Positions 10,649-24,570 of a DNA stretch of 64,000 nucleotides are shown here, piece after piece (the stretch's first letter is position 1; every line of letters begins with the position of its first letter). The DNA lies in contig NC_084596.1 of assembly GCF_033807715.1 (NCBI RefSeq), positions 37,798,958 to 37,862,957 of the forward strand, given 5' to 3'. This stretch comes from Cololabis saira. Taxonomy: Eukaryota > Chordata > Actinopteri > Beloniformes > Belonidae. Made by a program: the position numbers and the translations under genes. Under the pieces are notes generated by a model. The model did no database searches. It was not told the origin of the DNA and saw nothing but the letters and a program-made list of their open reading frames with translations.

Positions 10649-13600
10649 TAAGAATTTGTGCACAGAACTATGCTACAATCAAACGTATCATGGAAAATAT
10701 ATGATGCTAAATTGTTTCGATGTTGATATGCAATATGAATAATTCACCTAAATCTACTTCGTTTTTATGTAGCCTGTTTACATTTTCTCATTTGGATGAA
10801 GGATTTTTTTTTTCTGTGTGTCCCAGAACTAGTCCTTGTTCCAGCTCCATTTGTTATGGACCTCGTTCAAAAACCCACACATGCCACAGATTTCAAATGA
10901 GACAGAACAGAGCTTCTTCTGGCAAACTATCTGCCAAGTAATGGCGCCACTTCACATGTAGGGCAAGGGCACAGTCTAAATCATTTGAGTTCCCAAAAAG
11001 TTTCATTACTCATACGATGTGCTCTGTCTATTCAAAGGTTCTGCAGCTGTTAACACTGTAGACACAACTATGGTAAGAGTATTTGCATGCGCAGCAGCAG
11101 GTAATTAAATAAGGCAGTTATAACCCTCAAATTAAGGCTCTGTTTTTCAATATTTTGAAGAGAGTGTCAAACGTTAGCTGTCAGTACAGACTTGAGATTT
11201 TCCATTCGGAGTCATTTTGATTTCCATTTGTCTGAAAAAGTCAGGACATTTTATCACACCTTTGACATGTGAGAAATGGAATGGTGGCACATTTTGACAC
11301 CACTTTTCTTTATCATTTCACACACAAACGTCTGGTCTGCCTGCTTCTGAATGGCGTACAGTTCACATCTTCCCTTATTTGAAGTGAAAATTGAACTAAC
11401 CTGAAGTCATACCTTGTTATTGTCTGTCAAATTCAGTTGTCCACTTATTTGTTACATGCCGCACTGTTGGCAGGATTAATGGTGTCATACACTTAAAAAA
11501 TGCAAGTTGCTCATCTGTTTTTGGTTGGCACAGCTGAGTAAGAAGGCACTGGCAGACTTTCTGTGCAAGCACAGTGATAGTGATCAGTCCAATGGCCCTT
11601 CTGCTAGAATGTGTTTGTTAACGTCAGTTTGACACGATCTTCATTATGTGTATTTCTGTTGTGTTTTCGGCAGCTGCCACCGCCAGCTTCTGCTCAAGCA
11701 AGGGAGCTCAGTTATACCTGTAAACAACCCAAGTTAAAGTAAAAATTGGTTAAAATAATAGGTTAAACGAAAAGAAGAGAGATTCAACTGCAGCCAGATA
11801 ACAGCAAGTGGAGAGGTCAATCTCAAACTACGGGATCTGTGGTCGGATCCCTTGAACACATCACCATTGTCCCTGATGTGTTCATTATCATGTTAAATAT
11901 TAGAGGATGGATGGTTTTGCAAAGTTAGTGACAAATATGCTCTAAAGGGCTTGGTTGAATAATAAAACAAGATTAAAAGACATTAAAGACAACTACAATC
12001 TCCAAAATAAACTGGAACGCTGTGTAAAATGCAAAAGAAAACAAAAACATTGAAACATTTAAATTATGACGGGGAAAAAATATACAAATGGTAATTTCAG
12101 TTTGAGACAGCAATGTAAAAAGAAAGAACAGGTCTATGTTTATTTTTTACAACATTGCATCCTCTCGTCCTTTCACAACAGTGCATTTATTTCTGGAAAC
12201 TGAGGACACCAGTATGTTGTGTTTTAGAAGACAAATGCTGACCCGTTTTTATCTGATATAGGATTCAAGCTGCTCAAAAGTTTTGGGTCCATGTCTTTGT
12301 ACTCTCTGTTCCAAGGACTTTTCAGTCGATGACGTCTGGGAGACTCTGGAAGACTGAAGACACATTTACCTGTGATACTAATTGCGGTACACATATGACA
12401 TGTCTCTATGGTCAAATTCTTTTCAATATTTCCGATAAGTTCCAACTAATTTGTCAGTTCCATTATTTTATTTTCTTAGATTATTACTTTTGTCGGTTAC
12501 AAGTTATTTTGGCGACCCATGCAGGGTTCTCTTTCTTAATGGAAGGGTACCAACAAGTTTATCTCCAAATGTATCCGTTCTGTGGTCGTGAATAATGCGT
12601 AGCATGAGTCAAGAACACAATATTGCATACGGACTGACCTTCTCTCCATCTGTAACAAAAAGTATGTTTTCTTTTTTGTTGGAAAACTTACATGCACTAA
12701 AGTGACGTTTATGTCTTGACAAGCGGATTATTTGTGACTGTGTTTGTGTTGAGAGCTGATTTTTTAAATGGGATTATGATTACAAAGGGAAAGAACTGAG
12801 GGACTGACGACTCAACAGAAGTTCATTTAGGGTCACATACACACAGTTAATCTCATGTAGAAAGATGAATTCAGAAGCTCAGTCAAGTGCTTTGATTTGA
12901 AATTAAAAAGGGACTCAAGATATGCAACAGATTACAAAACTGGCAGCGTAGCTGCTGCTTTTAGACATCTGCGAGGACACAGGGGACGGTTGTGGATTTA
13001 CCATAAGACATCCCAGCTGACTTTACAGACATGTCTCCAAATGTCCTTGATATCTTCCTCTCTTTCTCCCTCACTCTTTCCTTCTTGTGTGCTCCCCCTC
13101 TATGGAAAAGATATTTCTGTCACATATCCTCATTAAATCAAAGACCAGTTAGACTTTGTAAGTTGAGAAAATGCCGTCAAAACATGCGCATGCTCACCCA
13201 CCCACTCGCACTCACTCTATTTTAATTGAACAAGCATAGTACCCAGCAGAGTACACAGAGAAGGCTTGCTTAATCCCTAGTTAATGAAAAGAGGATGGCA
13301 GGGTATAGCATACTCTTACAGTTTGCAGGTCACAAATCCCCTGAGTAATTAATTCTATTTGCAGAACGCCAATTCCATGATAAGATTCTTTTTCATCAAT
13401 ATCTAATAAAAGCCACAACAATAATGATAAAATATTTTTGTTTTATGAGAGTAGTGAACTTTATCAACTGGAAATGAGGTTGATGTAACCGGTTTACGAC
13501 TGTAAAAGCCCCAGTAAAACAAAGACAACACTATTGATCTGTCTTGCTCATTAGAGAAACTCAGGATTGTCAACTGTAAATATGCAAGATTAAGCACTTT

Positions 13601-14878
13601 GAAACAGACAGATAGTTGTAGAGAGGGGGGTTATAGATGGAGAGAGAAGCCGGACAGTCGGGCAGCAGACGGGCCTTCCTGTCAGGACAAATGGCCCACT
13701 TGCTCATCAGCATCGACAAGTTGGAGAGAGCTAGAGGTCTGGAGGAGTGGATTGACTAAAACGACTGGGTTTACTCGGGGTCGGGGAAGAAGCAGAACCT
13801 CAGACAAAGAGATTATTTCAGTACCAAAGTTCACACTGTAGGCAATTAATGTTTTATGTAGAGGCATACTTAAATAAACCAATAAAAGAGAAGGAAAAGC
13901 CCAGGGTGGAAAAATTGCGACTACCTCTAGCTGTGTGGATTCATATGTAGAGTCCTCTGTATATTCTATCCTGTGTTGCTGAACATTTGATTTATGTGAT
14001 TGGCTGCATGTTTTAGCACTTTTCCTCACACTTTAGTTACTTTGACTTTCTGTGATGTGAATATTTTCACTGGTATTTGTAAAACCTACAGGAAATGTAC
14101 ATCCGCAGTTTACTCTTTTTCTAGCTACTAGTTTGGATTTCATGAGACATTGATTGCTTGATTCTGTCTCAGTGCTTTCACTACTCCTTCCTGGTCACAG
14201 AGGACTGCTGAATAAGGCGACAAACCCCAAAAATACTCCAAATATTTAGCATATTCAAAGTACTAAAAGTAGATATCTTTATTTTCAGAGCTACCTTCAA
14301 CCAAGCATCAAAAACCTATTTGGAAGGAAGTTTTCATCTGTAGTCTGAGCAGCACTGACCAATCGCTTTTGAGAAACCTGTGACTGCATGGACATAAACA
14401 TTGGAGAACAAAAGGTGTCAAAATGCAATCTCAAATCCATTACTTGTGTCAACCATTTATTTATCTATTTATTTGTTCCTTTTACCTGCTTCAATTCATT
14501 TACATTCATGATCAATAGACCGAAAGGAAGTCTTGGTCTGGGTATTTCATCATCTGGTCGCCTTCTGGATAGTCATGACGGACTATAAATCGAGCAATGT
14601 TTTAGCATTCTCTGCATGATGCTCCATACACAGCTCAAATCCGTTATTCAAACAGTAGACGTATGCTTGATTGTATCGTTCAAGGTTTCTCATATGTAAA
14701 TGTGTTACATTGGGGCCTTGAAAATAAAATCATATCTTTCTCCATAGATTCTGTTAGCAAAAAAGCTAAATGAAAAGACTGTGGTTTTGACCTTGACAGG
14801 GGGACGTCTGTTCAATAGTTATCCCTTTTCATTACTCAATGCAAAGCCTCACGGGATCAAAATATTGAGTCCTTGACA
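10649..14878. other. Unannotated intronic sequence
   Basis: A+T-rich and apparently unique. Several 60-115 codon open frames occur on both strands (for example 13599-13841 and 13682-14029, which overlap antisense), but none shows a known motif or plausible exon borders. Confidence 0.5.
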
Positions 14879-14880
14879 TA

Positions 14881-15330
14881 CAGGGCTATGCAGAAGTCTT
14901 AGACGCTCCTTGTTTTCATAAAATTAATTTATTTTCTAGTCTCCTTGAAATACAAGCAGAACACACAGGAACTGTGTTCTAACTGATACGATCTCAGAGA
15001 TCTGTAAATGAAAATCTCCTTAAAAAGAGTTTAAAATGTGCTTGGTTCTGGTTCTAAATGCTAACTTTTGGTTGTAAAGTCATATTTGTTCTCAACATTG
15101 TGTGTGCTAGTACATATTGAGGTCAGCAGATATAGGTTGTTTTGTGGCCGATGCTAATGTTTAAAACATGCCCAGTAATTGGCCAACTGATTACTCTGTC
15201 ATCCTCTAATATCATTTCTGCATTTTCTATTTGTATCTTACTAGAGTGATAAATAAAAATGAATTTCCATTAAAACAATGGCAAAACACGACAACAAGAC
15301 AAGGGTAGGTTAGGGTTTTGCACAGTCCTG
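14881..15330. mobile_element. Degenerate Tc1/mariner-type MITE
   Basis: The left end cagggctatgcagaagtctt and the right end (reverse complement caggactgtgcaaaacccta) form a diverged inverted repeat. Each is flanked by TA (14879-14880 and 15331-15332). The 450-bp interior has no transposase coding. The termini resemble the caggactgtgcaaaagtctt-type ends seen in fish Tc1 MITEs. Confidence 0.6.
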
Positions 15331-15332
15331 TA

Positions 15333-18300
15333 TATGTGAGTAAAATTAATACTTTTCAACTCAGTGTAGTTTTTGTCTGAGTGAGTTCCTGGTATTTAAG
15401 TATCTGAAGGTTATTGACTGTCAGACATCATCTGTTCAAATGAGATAAGCCTTGAAATGCAAAAATGTAATGAAAACACTGCACAGCTAATCACAAAATG
15501 ACACTACTAATTCTATTATACAAACTGCATTAATTAGAGCATTACAGAGTTGGCCATTACAGGGGTGGCACAATTAAAACAAACCTTTTTTTTAAATATA
15601 CAATTTAATGTAGCATACTCCACAAGCAGCTTTCTTGATTTAACTTGAAAATCTGTATTAAAAAAACCCTCAAGCTGTTTTACTACATGATTTTAAGTCG
15701 CATTTACAAGTTGAAGGTCTCACACACAAAAAAAAACTCTTAACCCAAAGCAAATCGGAGAACAAACTCATCGGTTGACAATTCACACGAGATTAAAGAC
15801 GCGTCAAACCATTTCTGACACCAGTGAGTTACAGTATCTTGCATGCTGAATATCTGGAGATTTCTGTGACTCCACATCTAAGCTGGAGCCAGGGGGAAAG
15901 TAAGGCACGAGGGAGCCAGAGATCAAGGGGGATAAACCCTTATTACAGGTCAGTGCTGTCCTATATTGCAGACCTCATAAAGCCAAATGTTCCTTTAAGA
16001 CTGCAATGGTCTATTGACCAGTTACTTTTAGCTGTCCCTAAGACACACCTTAAGAGCAACATAAGCTTTTACTAATGTAACCCCACATTATCTGGAAAAA
16101 GGTTTTAAAAGTGTGTTCGCTTTAAATTCCGTCTTAAAACTAATTTTTATTATTTGGCTTTTAACTCAAATTCCACTTTAGTTCATGTATTTTTACTTCA
16201 TAGTATTTTTTACTCCTCATTACTACAGTAGGTGACATTTTAGTTGGTTTTTACTTCAAGTTTCTGGTGGAGATTGAAATATTGTATTTTCGTACGATTT
16301 TAATAAAGAGACACACACATCATCAAGATTCAGCACCAGAGCGACACACGTTGGGCACAGAAAGCAAACATCTAAAACCGGTCGGTCGGTTCTTTTTCAA
16401 AAAGGTGTGTGTGTGACAGAGTGCTTGACTGACATGTACGGCTCAGAGGTCCACCCTGAAAAGCAAAATGGTTTTTGTTGTATATCTGCCATTGTATGAA
16501 TCTATATCTTTATATGCATGAATACATGAATTTAATCGATAATTTCCAATGGGAAAGATGATACAATTACAAAGGTAAGACAAAAAATAAATAGATAAAG
16601 GGTCACTCCTAGAAAAAGAAAACAGTGTCTGGATTAAAATTCTCTTTTGGCAAAGCAAACGCCTGGAGTAGGAGGAGAGAGGGGGGAGTGATGAAAGGAG
16701 GGAGAGCCAGGATGATGCCAGGCTGACTAACCCTCTTCTCCTCCACCCTGCATGTGCTCCCACCAAGGAGAATAAAAATGTTTAAATTTCATCTGTAAGA
16801 TGACCTTGACTGGCTGAGAGCAGAATTTAATTTCTGTGGAGAAGAGGAGCTATTGGAGTGGCAAGACTGAAACAGATCATGTAGGACATGATTAGAAAGT
16901 GCAGAGCAACACTGAGATGGCTATACAGTAATATATAATGGATCACAACCTGCTTGCTGACGCTCCTTCAAAAGATCAGGGATAGTCTGTACTTTATTGG
17001 AGAATCCAAATGCATATAAAACAGTAAGAACGCCAGTGAATCCAATGAAAACATTGGTGGGGTCCGAGAGCTTGATTAGTCATTTTATCCTACCTGGAAG
17101 TCAATTTAAGGACAATTTCTTCTTGTGCCTTATCAGCAGACATCTGATCTGCAATAACTGTTAAGCAGATTGTGAATATAATTCAGGGATGAAAACTGTT
17201 GGCACCAGGTCTGATGCACTCAAATTCAGCTCACTATGAGGGAGATAAAATAAGTGAGGGACTCTAATCTTGAGTTGTCAGATCCAATCACTGACAAATA
17301 TTCTCTTTCAAAGATGTTTTTATATCATACCTTGCTGTTTTGAATCTCTAGTATTATGTGTTTCCCAAGAGGGATTTACTGCTAAATACCTTATAGATAA
17401 ACGGTAATATATACAGTCACATCCAAATCTAGCACTTTTTACACTTGCTTATTTTAATTACTTTTAAGAAAAATGTAGTGTCTGTTTCCATTATGCTCAA
17501 CACAGACTCCCGTCTGCTTCCATCTACTTCATTCTTTCCCTCCAAATGCCCAGAGTTATAAGGCCCATGCTGACTCATACAGACTACTCATTCCCTGTGA
17601 TATCCTCCAGGCTTTCACTTTGGGTGAAATAAACCGGTCTACAACTTCTGTTTTGCTGAACAAGAGCAATAACTCAAAGCTGTCTTATAGATTGTAGATT
17701 TAGAGGTGCTGGCATTTCTTTTGTGTGTATGTGTTTGTGTGTGTGTGACTTTGTGAGAATGTATCAATGTTTCTGTACGAGCAGAGGAGCAGGACCGTTA
17801 ATTATTTTCCTTTGTGAATACCCAATCTGAATTACAATATGATGATTCTGCAGTTTTTAGGCTTAAACTTATTTTTTTCTTTTTGTACAAAAGGAAAAAT
17901 CCTCTAAAAGTCTCAATAAGTATCCAATTGATGGACGGTATTCTACAGACAAAAATAGCTGTTTCACCCTCTCCTTGTCTTATAATTATGTTCTATTGTT
18001 TATAAACTATATTCAAGTCAATCTAGGTCCAAATTGTTGTATTTTTTTTATTTCTTATCTAATTGTGCTCTTGGTTTACTACCCTGGATCTTAAATCGGT
18101 TTATATATTTACATATACAAAGACTATGCAGATAACCCAGATGAAAGAAATTACATGCAGAGGAAGTGGGACCTATGGATACTTGGAAGCTCCACATCAA
18201 GCTAACCAGGAAACACTTTGGCTCAGTGTCCCAACATCAGGAAGCAGAACTTGATATTGATGAGGTACAACAACAATGCTGTGGCAAGGCGGGGCCAGGA

Positions 18301-18433
18301 CGCAAGGTTAGGGGGGTATATGTCATCATCCCCACCTTCGGAGTATGGGTAATAAGTTCCATTGAAATGCCCAGATAACCTGAACACAAGGGCAGCTGAC
18401 CCGAGAAGCAACATCATTACAGAGCTGGATCGC
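15333..18433. other. Unannotated intronic sequence
   Basis: No gene or complete element recognised. A+T-rich throughout, with short GT runs near 17720. Confidence 0.5.
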
Positions 18434-18860
18434 TTAAAGGTATTGTGACATCATTTTTAACATGCTTTTAACACTATTAAAAGTCTTGGCCAACATCCCT
18501 CAAATGTGTCTAATAGAGAGTAACAAGAAAAACTTCACTCTAGTACTCTTTTCCTGGCTTTTTATTACAGTGTTTTTTTGCGCCGTGAAAAATGCTTCCT
18601 TTCCCCCCTTTCCTGTCAATCATTGCTCCGCTCCTCCTCCAAACCTCCTCCTCCTCCAGCCATACGCTCACAGCGGCGTCGGAGCGACAGGCGAAGCATG
18701 CACGGAAAAGCAGGAGGGCGAACCACAGCAAACAATCATAAAAATAAAGGCATGCAAGCAGCACTGTCCCCTTATCTTAAGTCCAGTCAGTGGCCGCGGG
18801 TCTTCTTAGCAGTTTTCCTCCGGTGATTAGAACAAAAGAGGCTCTAAACAGCTCCTTGTT

Positions 18861-18993
18861 AAGCCTCATTTATGGTTCCACGTTAAATCGACGCAGAGCC
18901 TACGCCGTAGGGTTCAGCGTATGGTGCGCGTCGCCGCGTAACCTTACGCCGTAGGCTCTGCGTCGGTGTAACGCGGAACCATAAATCAGCCTT
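18861..18993. mobile_element. Palindromic MITE, copy A
   Basis: This 133-bp sequence is almost entirely self-complementary. The left arm runs catttatggttccacgtt then gacgcagagcctacgccgta, and the right arm is tacgccgtaggctctgcgtc then acgcggaaccataaatcagc. A loop of about 20 bp lies at 18911-18930. TTA occurs at 18858-18860 and again just after the right end, a possible 3-bp duplication. Related copies are at 57573-57708, 57042-57140 and half a copy at 47668-47752. Confidence 0.8.
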
Positions 18994-19050
18994 TATGGTG
19001 CGCTGGAGAAGAGAGGAGGCAGGGAGCTGGGTGGAGGGGGCGGTGATTTA

Positions 19051-19074
19051 GCGGATCGTTACGTAACGATCCGC
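19051..19074. repeat. Perfect 24-bp palindrome
   Basis: The left half gcggatcgttac is followed directly by its exact reverse complement gtaacgatccgc with no spacer. It is inside the TTAA element but outside the palindromic MITE. Confidence 0.9.
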
Positions 19075-19238
19075 CACCAAACCACATGCGCCGTTTTTGT
19101 TATGTGGAAAATCCCAGAAAGCACACAATACACTGAATGTTAAAAGTTCGTTGTTTTTTGGGTGTAATTGATGTCAAGACACCCAACAAAACACAAAAAA
19201 TCAAGAAAAATTTGTTTTTCATGTCACAATCCCTTTAA

Positions 19239-22200
19239 CCCAACATGAGCCCGTACCAAGGGTAAGAGATAGAGTACCTTCTGAAAGTCTGCAAGAAAGG
19301 GTGCGACTAATAATACCCACTGGCCTCATCACAGAGACCAGAGTTCTTCTAAAGACTGCTACATGTTTCCTATTCCACCTGCTTCATTTCATTTTGAAAA
19401 ACGTATGGGATCTAAATGATCTTCTCTGATTTGTATTATGTTGTTAATGAGGCAAACTTGTGCTGCAAAAGTTTCATATTAGCCAGTTTTGCGGCAAAGC
19501 AACCAGACAATCTGTTCCTCAACTTCCACTTCAAATAAAGATGCTGGAGCGGTTTCCCTCTGAGGCTGACGTGTTGGGTATGAATCTCTCTTCCATAACT
19601 GTATTGCTGAATTGCCCTCTCTCATACAAACATGCACATTCACAAATGCACATATGACCAAAAAGGGGAAAAAAATACACTTGAGCATCCAAATATGCAA
19701 AGATCAAATTAACTTTTTTGAGTCAGCAGACACCTGCTCCATGTCTGTCCATAACTGGTAGGTGACAGACAAAGATGAGGGTTTTTATCACCCTGCCTCC
19801 CTCTTCAGACAGAGAAATAACATCTCCTCCAACACCTCCACCCACACCTCCTTGGATCTTCTCTACTCCTCTGTACCAGAGCCTCCTCCAGCGTTCACCC
19901 CCTCTGCATGGCACCTACATTGTTTGTCCTCCTCCATAACTATTCTGTGCCGCCATCATCTGCTGCTCTCACCTCTTTCTACAGTCTCACTAGTTTTCTG
20001 AATCTCCCCCTTTAGAAATCGTACACTTCCTTCATCCATCTCTACTGTCCATCTTTTTTTATTTAATGATTCTTACACCTAACTTCCTTTTACCTTCACT
20101 CCGCCTTTCTCGTTTGCTTCTCCTTTAAATTTAGTCAGTCATTTCTCCAACTATTTTTTTGCAAAACTCTGAGGGAGCTGTCAACGAAAACCAAGTTAAC
20201 TAAAATTACGGCCATAAATCCTTGTATCATTTCCAAGTTTTATCTCATTAATCTTGTAGCAGTTTTTTTTGGTCAATATATTAATAGCTGTTTTACAACT
20301 GAAGGTCTACTTCATTACAAAAATAAATTAATTTGCAAGATGACCACATGAATACATGTTCCAACTGGCATACTTTCATGAGTACACTCAAACACAGTGT
20401 ACTGCAGGACGGCGGCGAGCATTCCTCTTTGGCCATTTTGCATGAGTTGATTTTTAGCTGATCATTAAATCCTAACAAAATGTACCCAATTTTCAATATT
20501 ATGTATAATAAAGAGAGGCAAGATTAACTGCATCATTGTTGGCAGCAAAGACATACCACCGTCTTCTTTTCTGACCAAAAACAGACAAGCACCTCACCAC
20601 TTCCAGTATAGCAACAACATTTAATGCTTGAAAGATTGAATTTGTCCTGTGTTCAGCATTTCAGACTCTTTTTTTGTTAGTTTTGGGTCCACAATGCCAG
20701 CGTTTACAGTTATCAATGTGAATGGTCTTATGTACAGTACTTAAAACAAGAAGTAGAAATGCACAAATATACAAGTTTGAACACAGGCATGAAGTCAGCC
20801 ACTGATAGCAAATTCGGATTTGTTTTTTCTTCATGTGAAGTGCAAATATCAAATTTATACAGTACAATGTGGATTTGCTTTATGATACACCATCAATTTA
20901 TAGAAAACATCTTCTGTCAAAGACAATTTGGGAGAAATACTAACTTGCTACTGCTATTTTTATGTCAAGGAAACATTTATTTCCAGTGATATTCTTTATA
21001 AATTGTGTTCATGGCAGTTTTGGTAGATGCAGTCTAATAAATCAGGATTCATATATTTGAAGAGAATGAGTTTGGCAGAATTGTTCAAAACTCTAGCCAG
21101 CCTTTGGACACCTGGACCTTGACCTGAACACATGGAATATTCATAAATGAATTTATAACCTAAGGCTAAAGGCTGCCTGCTTGACATTTCATTAGAGCAC
21201 ATTTCAAATCCTCCATCTATTTTTTCCTGGTTTAACTTGGAAACCGTCTGAGATGTTGGACAGCAGTCAGTAAACAGAGAAAAACACAAGACTGCTGATG
21301 AATGCACTGTTGCAGCTGGTATTATAGCCTTCTGATCACAAGAAGATTAGATCCATGAGGTTTCCATGCATCTGGGTGCTGCTTTTATCATACCAGAATG
21401 GCAAAGATATTCTGTTTATTATCACTGAAAATTAATCTTGACCCTTACAGTCCTGTCCAGCTGCTCTGATGAAAACAATTCATTCAACTCTATTAAAAGC
21501 GAAGTGCACTTATACTAATAGACTTTATTAAATAACCATCATTGCTAGTGGTAACGATTTCAGTTAATGGTCTAAAAGTCCCAATATTAAATGACAAGCA
21601 AGTTGAGAATAGCCAGTGGTTTGAGATTCCTGAAATGCTTCCTACATCTTAAATCAAACTCTTGCTGAAGGCCATTTCTCTAAATTGGAAAGAAAAAATT
21701 GTCCAGTAAAAGTGTTTACGTGAGAAAGGATGGGGATGTCAGCCTCCTGTGCCAAAACCAGAAAATAATGAAATATAAAAGAAGTGAAAAAGTAATCAAA
21801 AAAAAGTTTAGACCAGTTTGTTCAATCAGTACAACAAACATTTAGTTTATTACTTGCTCATGTTGCTGTCCATACTGATCAGAGTCATTGATTCATCAGC
21901 TTTCATAAAAGCATTCATCCTGTCATCCTCCTCATTTATGTCTTACTATTAGCATTTTGTTCAGTGTTTTTTTGTTTTTGTTTGTAATGTCTCATATTGT
22001 GCTTTTCCCGACTTTCAACAGTTTGAAAAATGACTTGTATTATTTGTCCATTATATATTCATCATTCATGTCATCTAATTCCATTTGAAGTGGAAAATAA
22101 CTCAGGAATCGAATCAATGAAGGTATTTTCAAATGCCCCGAATGTAGGAGAAATATGAGCTTGTTGATTTGGCTTTAGCACAGCAAAACATAATCTGGAC

Positions 22201-22999
22201 ACCACTTTAGTCAGACAAATTCAGTCTGACTAGAACCTTGCACTGTTTTGCTTCAAAAGGTGGTGAGGTAGAGTTTAAAATCATAGAGTGCACAGGTTTC
22301 GTGTTTTTCTTATTTTCATCCAGGTAACTAGGTAACAGGTGACTATTTCCAACATTTGGACAGGAGTAATGTGATGCAGTAGAACCTTAGCTTGTGACAA
22401 AGACACGGAGGATGTTAATTACTCTGATTAGGACTGTTAGTCATGCTGTTAGTCATGGCTGATAACACTAGAAAAGTCTGTGGCTGAATATAAATGATCG
22501 CTGTTACTGTGGAAACCAACTTTAATAAGAGTAAATGACAGGACATAACGGACTAATGTGCATACGTGTTAAGAAACAATGTTCACCCTGCCAAAATGGT
22601 CATGCCGCTACCAATGAGACTCCCTCAGTTATTTTGTTGATAGGTGATGTGATGATAAAAATGTATGACACATACTCAGTACTAAATGGTTTTAAAATGA
22701 TTCCAGAATATGGCAAGACTGTGTGCGCAGGTGTTAAAAATGAGCAGTTGGCGTTTACTGCAAAGTGTGGAGAATAAGATGTCCTTTGAACTGTGTAGGA
22801 AATAATATTTCCATTCAGAGACAAAGCTTATGACTCTTCGTTACAGAGCATTTTGCCACAAAAAGTAGAAGCAGTCAGTGTGTGATGAGCAAGAATTCAA
22901 ATGAAAACACTGCAGAGGGAGTTCCCCACCTGATTTTGTATTTAACTATTTTTCTCAAGAAATAAATTGGTTGCATTAGGAGTAGCCATAACGTCATCC
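19239..22999. other. Unannotated intronic sequence
   Basis: Pyrimidine-rich from about 19790 to 20130, otherwise A+T-rich. The short open frames have no recognisable domains. Confidence 0.5.
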
Positions 23000-23347
23000 T
23001 TAAAGGAGCTTGAGGCTCCTTTTAAGAAATGAGACTCTCTAGCGCCACCCTTCACCACGACGGCCGTCGGGGGTACTGCAGCCAACAGTGAAGCCGACAC
23101 GGGAGAACGGGGAGAACGCGCATGCAGCGTCATGTGACATCACATCCGCAGGACAGCGCGGGAAATTCGGGACCGAATTGCAGCACATGTTGCAGCACAC
23201 AGCCTGTTCAAGGCAAAGGAGAGATACACTAGAGGGATCATTCTTTTGGGTTTGGAACGCTTCATCTGACATTATTACTAAAAAACTTAAAATGTATACG
23301 GATTTTTTTCATAAATCCTGCCACAATCCGGCCTCAAGCTCCTTTAA
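23000..23347. mobile_element. 348-bp TTAA element, copy 1
   Basis: The termini are TTAAAGGAGCTTGAGGC on both sides in inverted orientation, with TTAA as target duplication. The interior is G+C-richer than its surroundings. Copy 2 at 26971-27318 has the same length and differs at only a scattering of positions. The paired minus-strand open frames starting MSDEAFQTQKN in both copies come from shared descent rather than from a proven gene. Confidence 0.85.
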
Positions 23348-23872
23348 GTGTGAAATCGTTACATGACCAAAGACAGCAGGGATGATGGACATGGGGTTGG
23401 GGGCTGAGGAAGTCAAACCCGGCATCAAAAGAGCCACAGTAGAAACAGACAAAGGAAGCTGAAAGATCTAGATAACCATGTAGTTCCATTGGGTCACGCC
23501 TAGGGCTGCAACTAACAATTATTTGAATAGTTGATTTATCGGTCGATTATTTTTTAGATTAATCGTTGAATTGGACAACAAAAAAAACCCATCTTTATTC
23601 CAAAGTAGAGCATTTGTACTGAGTGAGCAAATAATCTCACAGAAAACAGCTAGCTGCTTGAGTGTTCTGTTAGAATATTATTGTATTGTAAAAAAAATAA
23701 ATAGGATGCTTTCAGTTAAGGCAGCTGCTTGACGTGGTGTTCATGATGTCTTTCCCATCATGAAGCCTGTCATCATTTGCTGTTTTTTTGTTCTGTAATA
23801 AGAAAGCTGCACAATTTACAATTCAATAAAGGCTTGTTTTATTTACAGTATTAGATTAAGACAAGTAAGCAG

Positions 23873-23874
<2 letters not shown>

Positions 23875-23933
<59 letters not shown>
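23875..23933. repeat. (AT)n microsatellite
   Basis: About 29 uninterrupted AT units inside the hAT element. Confidence 0.95.
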
Positions 23934-23934
<1 letters not shown>

Positions 23935-24439
23935 TTCAAATATAGTATATATACTTCATTACACAAATTTGAGTAACTAATTACTGTAATCCCTGTCTGA
24001 ATGCAATTCTGCATCCTGCCTCACTCCCATACAGTGTTATGTCTTTACTCAGACTTTGTCAGCAAATTTAAACTTGAAGCTTAATCATTACATTATTAAC
24101 ATCATTGTGTGCAAGTAAGATTTATTTATTCAATGCATTTAAACTCTGCTTAAGCTTGTTAACCTCTTAAGGACAACCAAAAATATAAAGGTTGGCCATA
24201 TTGACAAAATATGTCATCCCCTGAACACTAAATTTTACAAGGACACCATATTTAGTCCCTGATCAGGGATCAGGGACGGTGGGACTGAAGACTGAAATAA
24301 GAAGTAACGCACACATGCTCTCTTATCCCCGTCATTAACCAGCTAACAAGCAAACAGAAGTAAGGTTATGTCTCCTCGCTCGAAATGGAAGAATCGTAGA
24401 ATATTGTATTGCTGCATCCGCATCGATGACTCCAATGTG

Positions 24440-24570
24440 TTTCCGTTACAGGTATCATCACCGGGGTGCTCCTGTGCCAGGTCAAATCACTTTTGCAAAG
24501 CTGGCATGTTTCGCATTTTTTTTGTTTTGTGAAGCGTCACGTGCTCCCACACCTTAGAGGACTTGGGTCA
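24440..24570 (-). pseudogene. BED zinc-finger remnant of hAT transposase
   Basis: On the minus strand, SKVWEHVTLHKTKK is followed after a frame change by TCQLCKSDLTWHRSTPVM. This matches the N-terminal BED finger of hAT/ZBED transposases (CxxC, then WHxSTxxM; the final His region is degraded). The rest of the transposase is missing. The BED finger normally binds the subterminal repeats of the same element. Confidence 0.6.

Larger units (their letters stand above)
18434..19238. mobile_element. TTAA-flanked non-autonomous DNA element (805 bp)
   Basis: The ends are TTAAAGGtATTGTGACAT on the left and, reverse complemented, TTAAAGGgATTGTGACAT on the right, each containing the TTAA target duplication (18434-18437 and 19235-19238). 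TTAA duplication is the hallmark of piggyBac-like elements. No transposase is encoded. A palindromic MITE (18861-18993) and a perfect palindrome (19051-19074) lie inside. Confidence 0.8.

Noticed and set aside
13599..14029. Overlapping antisense frames of 80 and 115 codons
   Set aside because: No domain, no splice context, and they overlap each other.
18223..18417. Short hydrophobic frame MMLLLGSAALVF
   Set aside because: 64 codons with no homology or context; likely chance.
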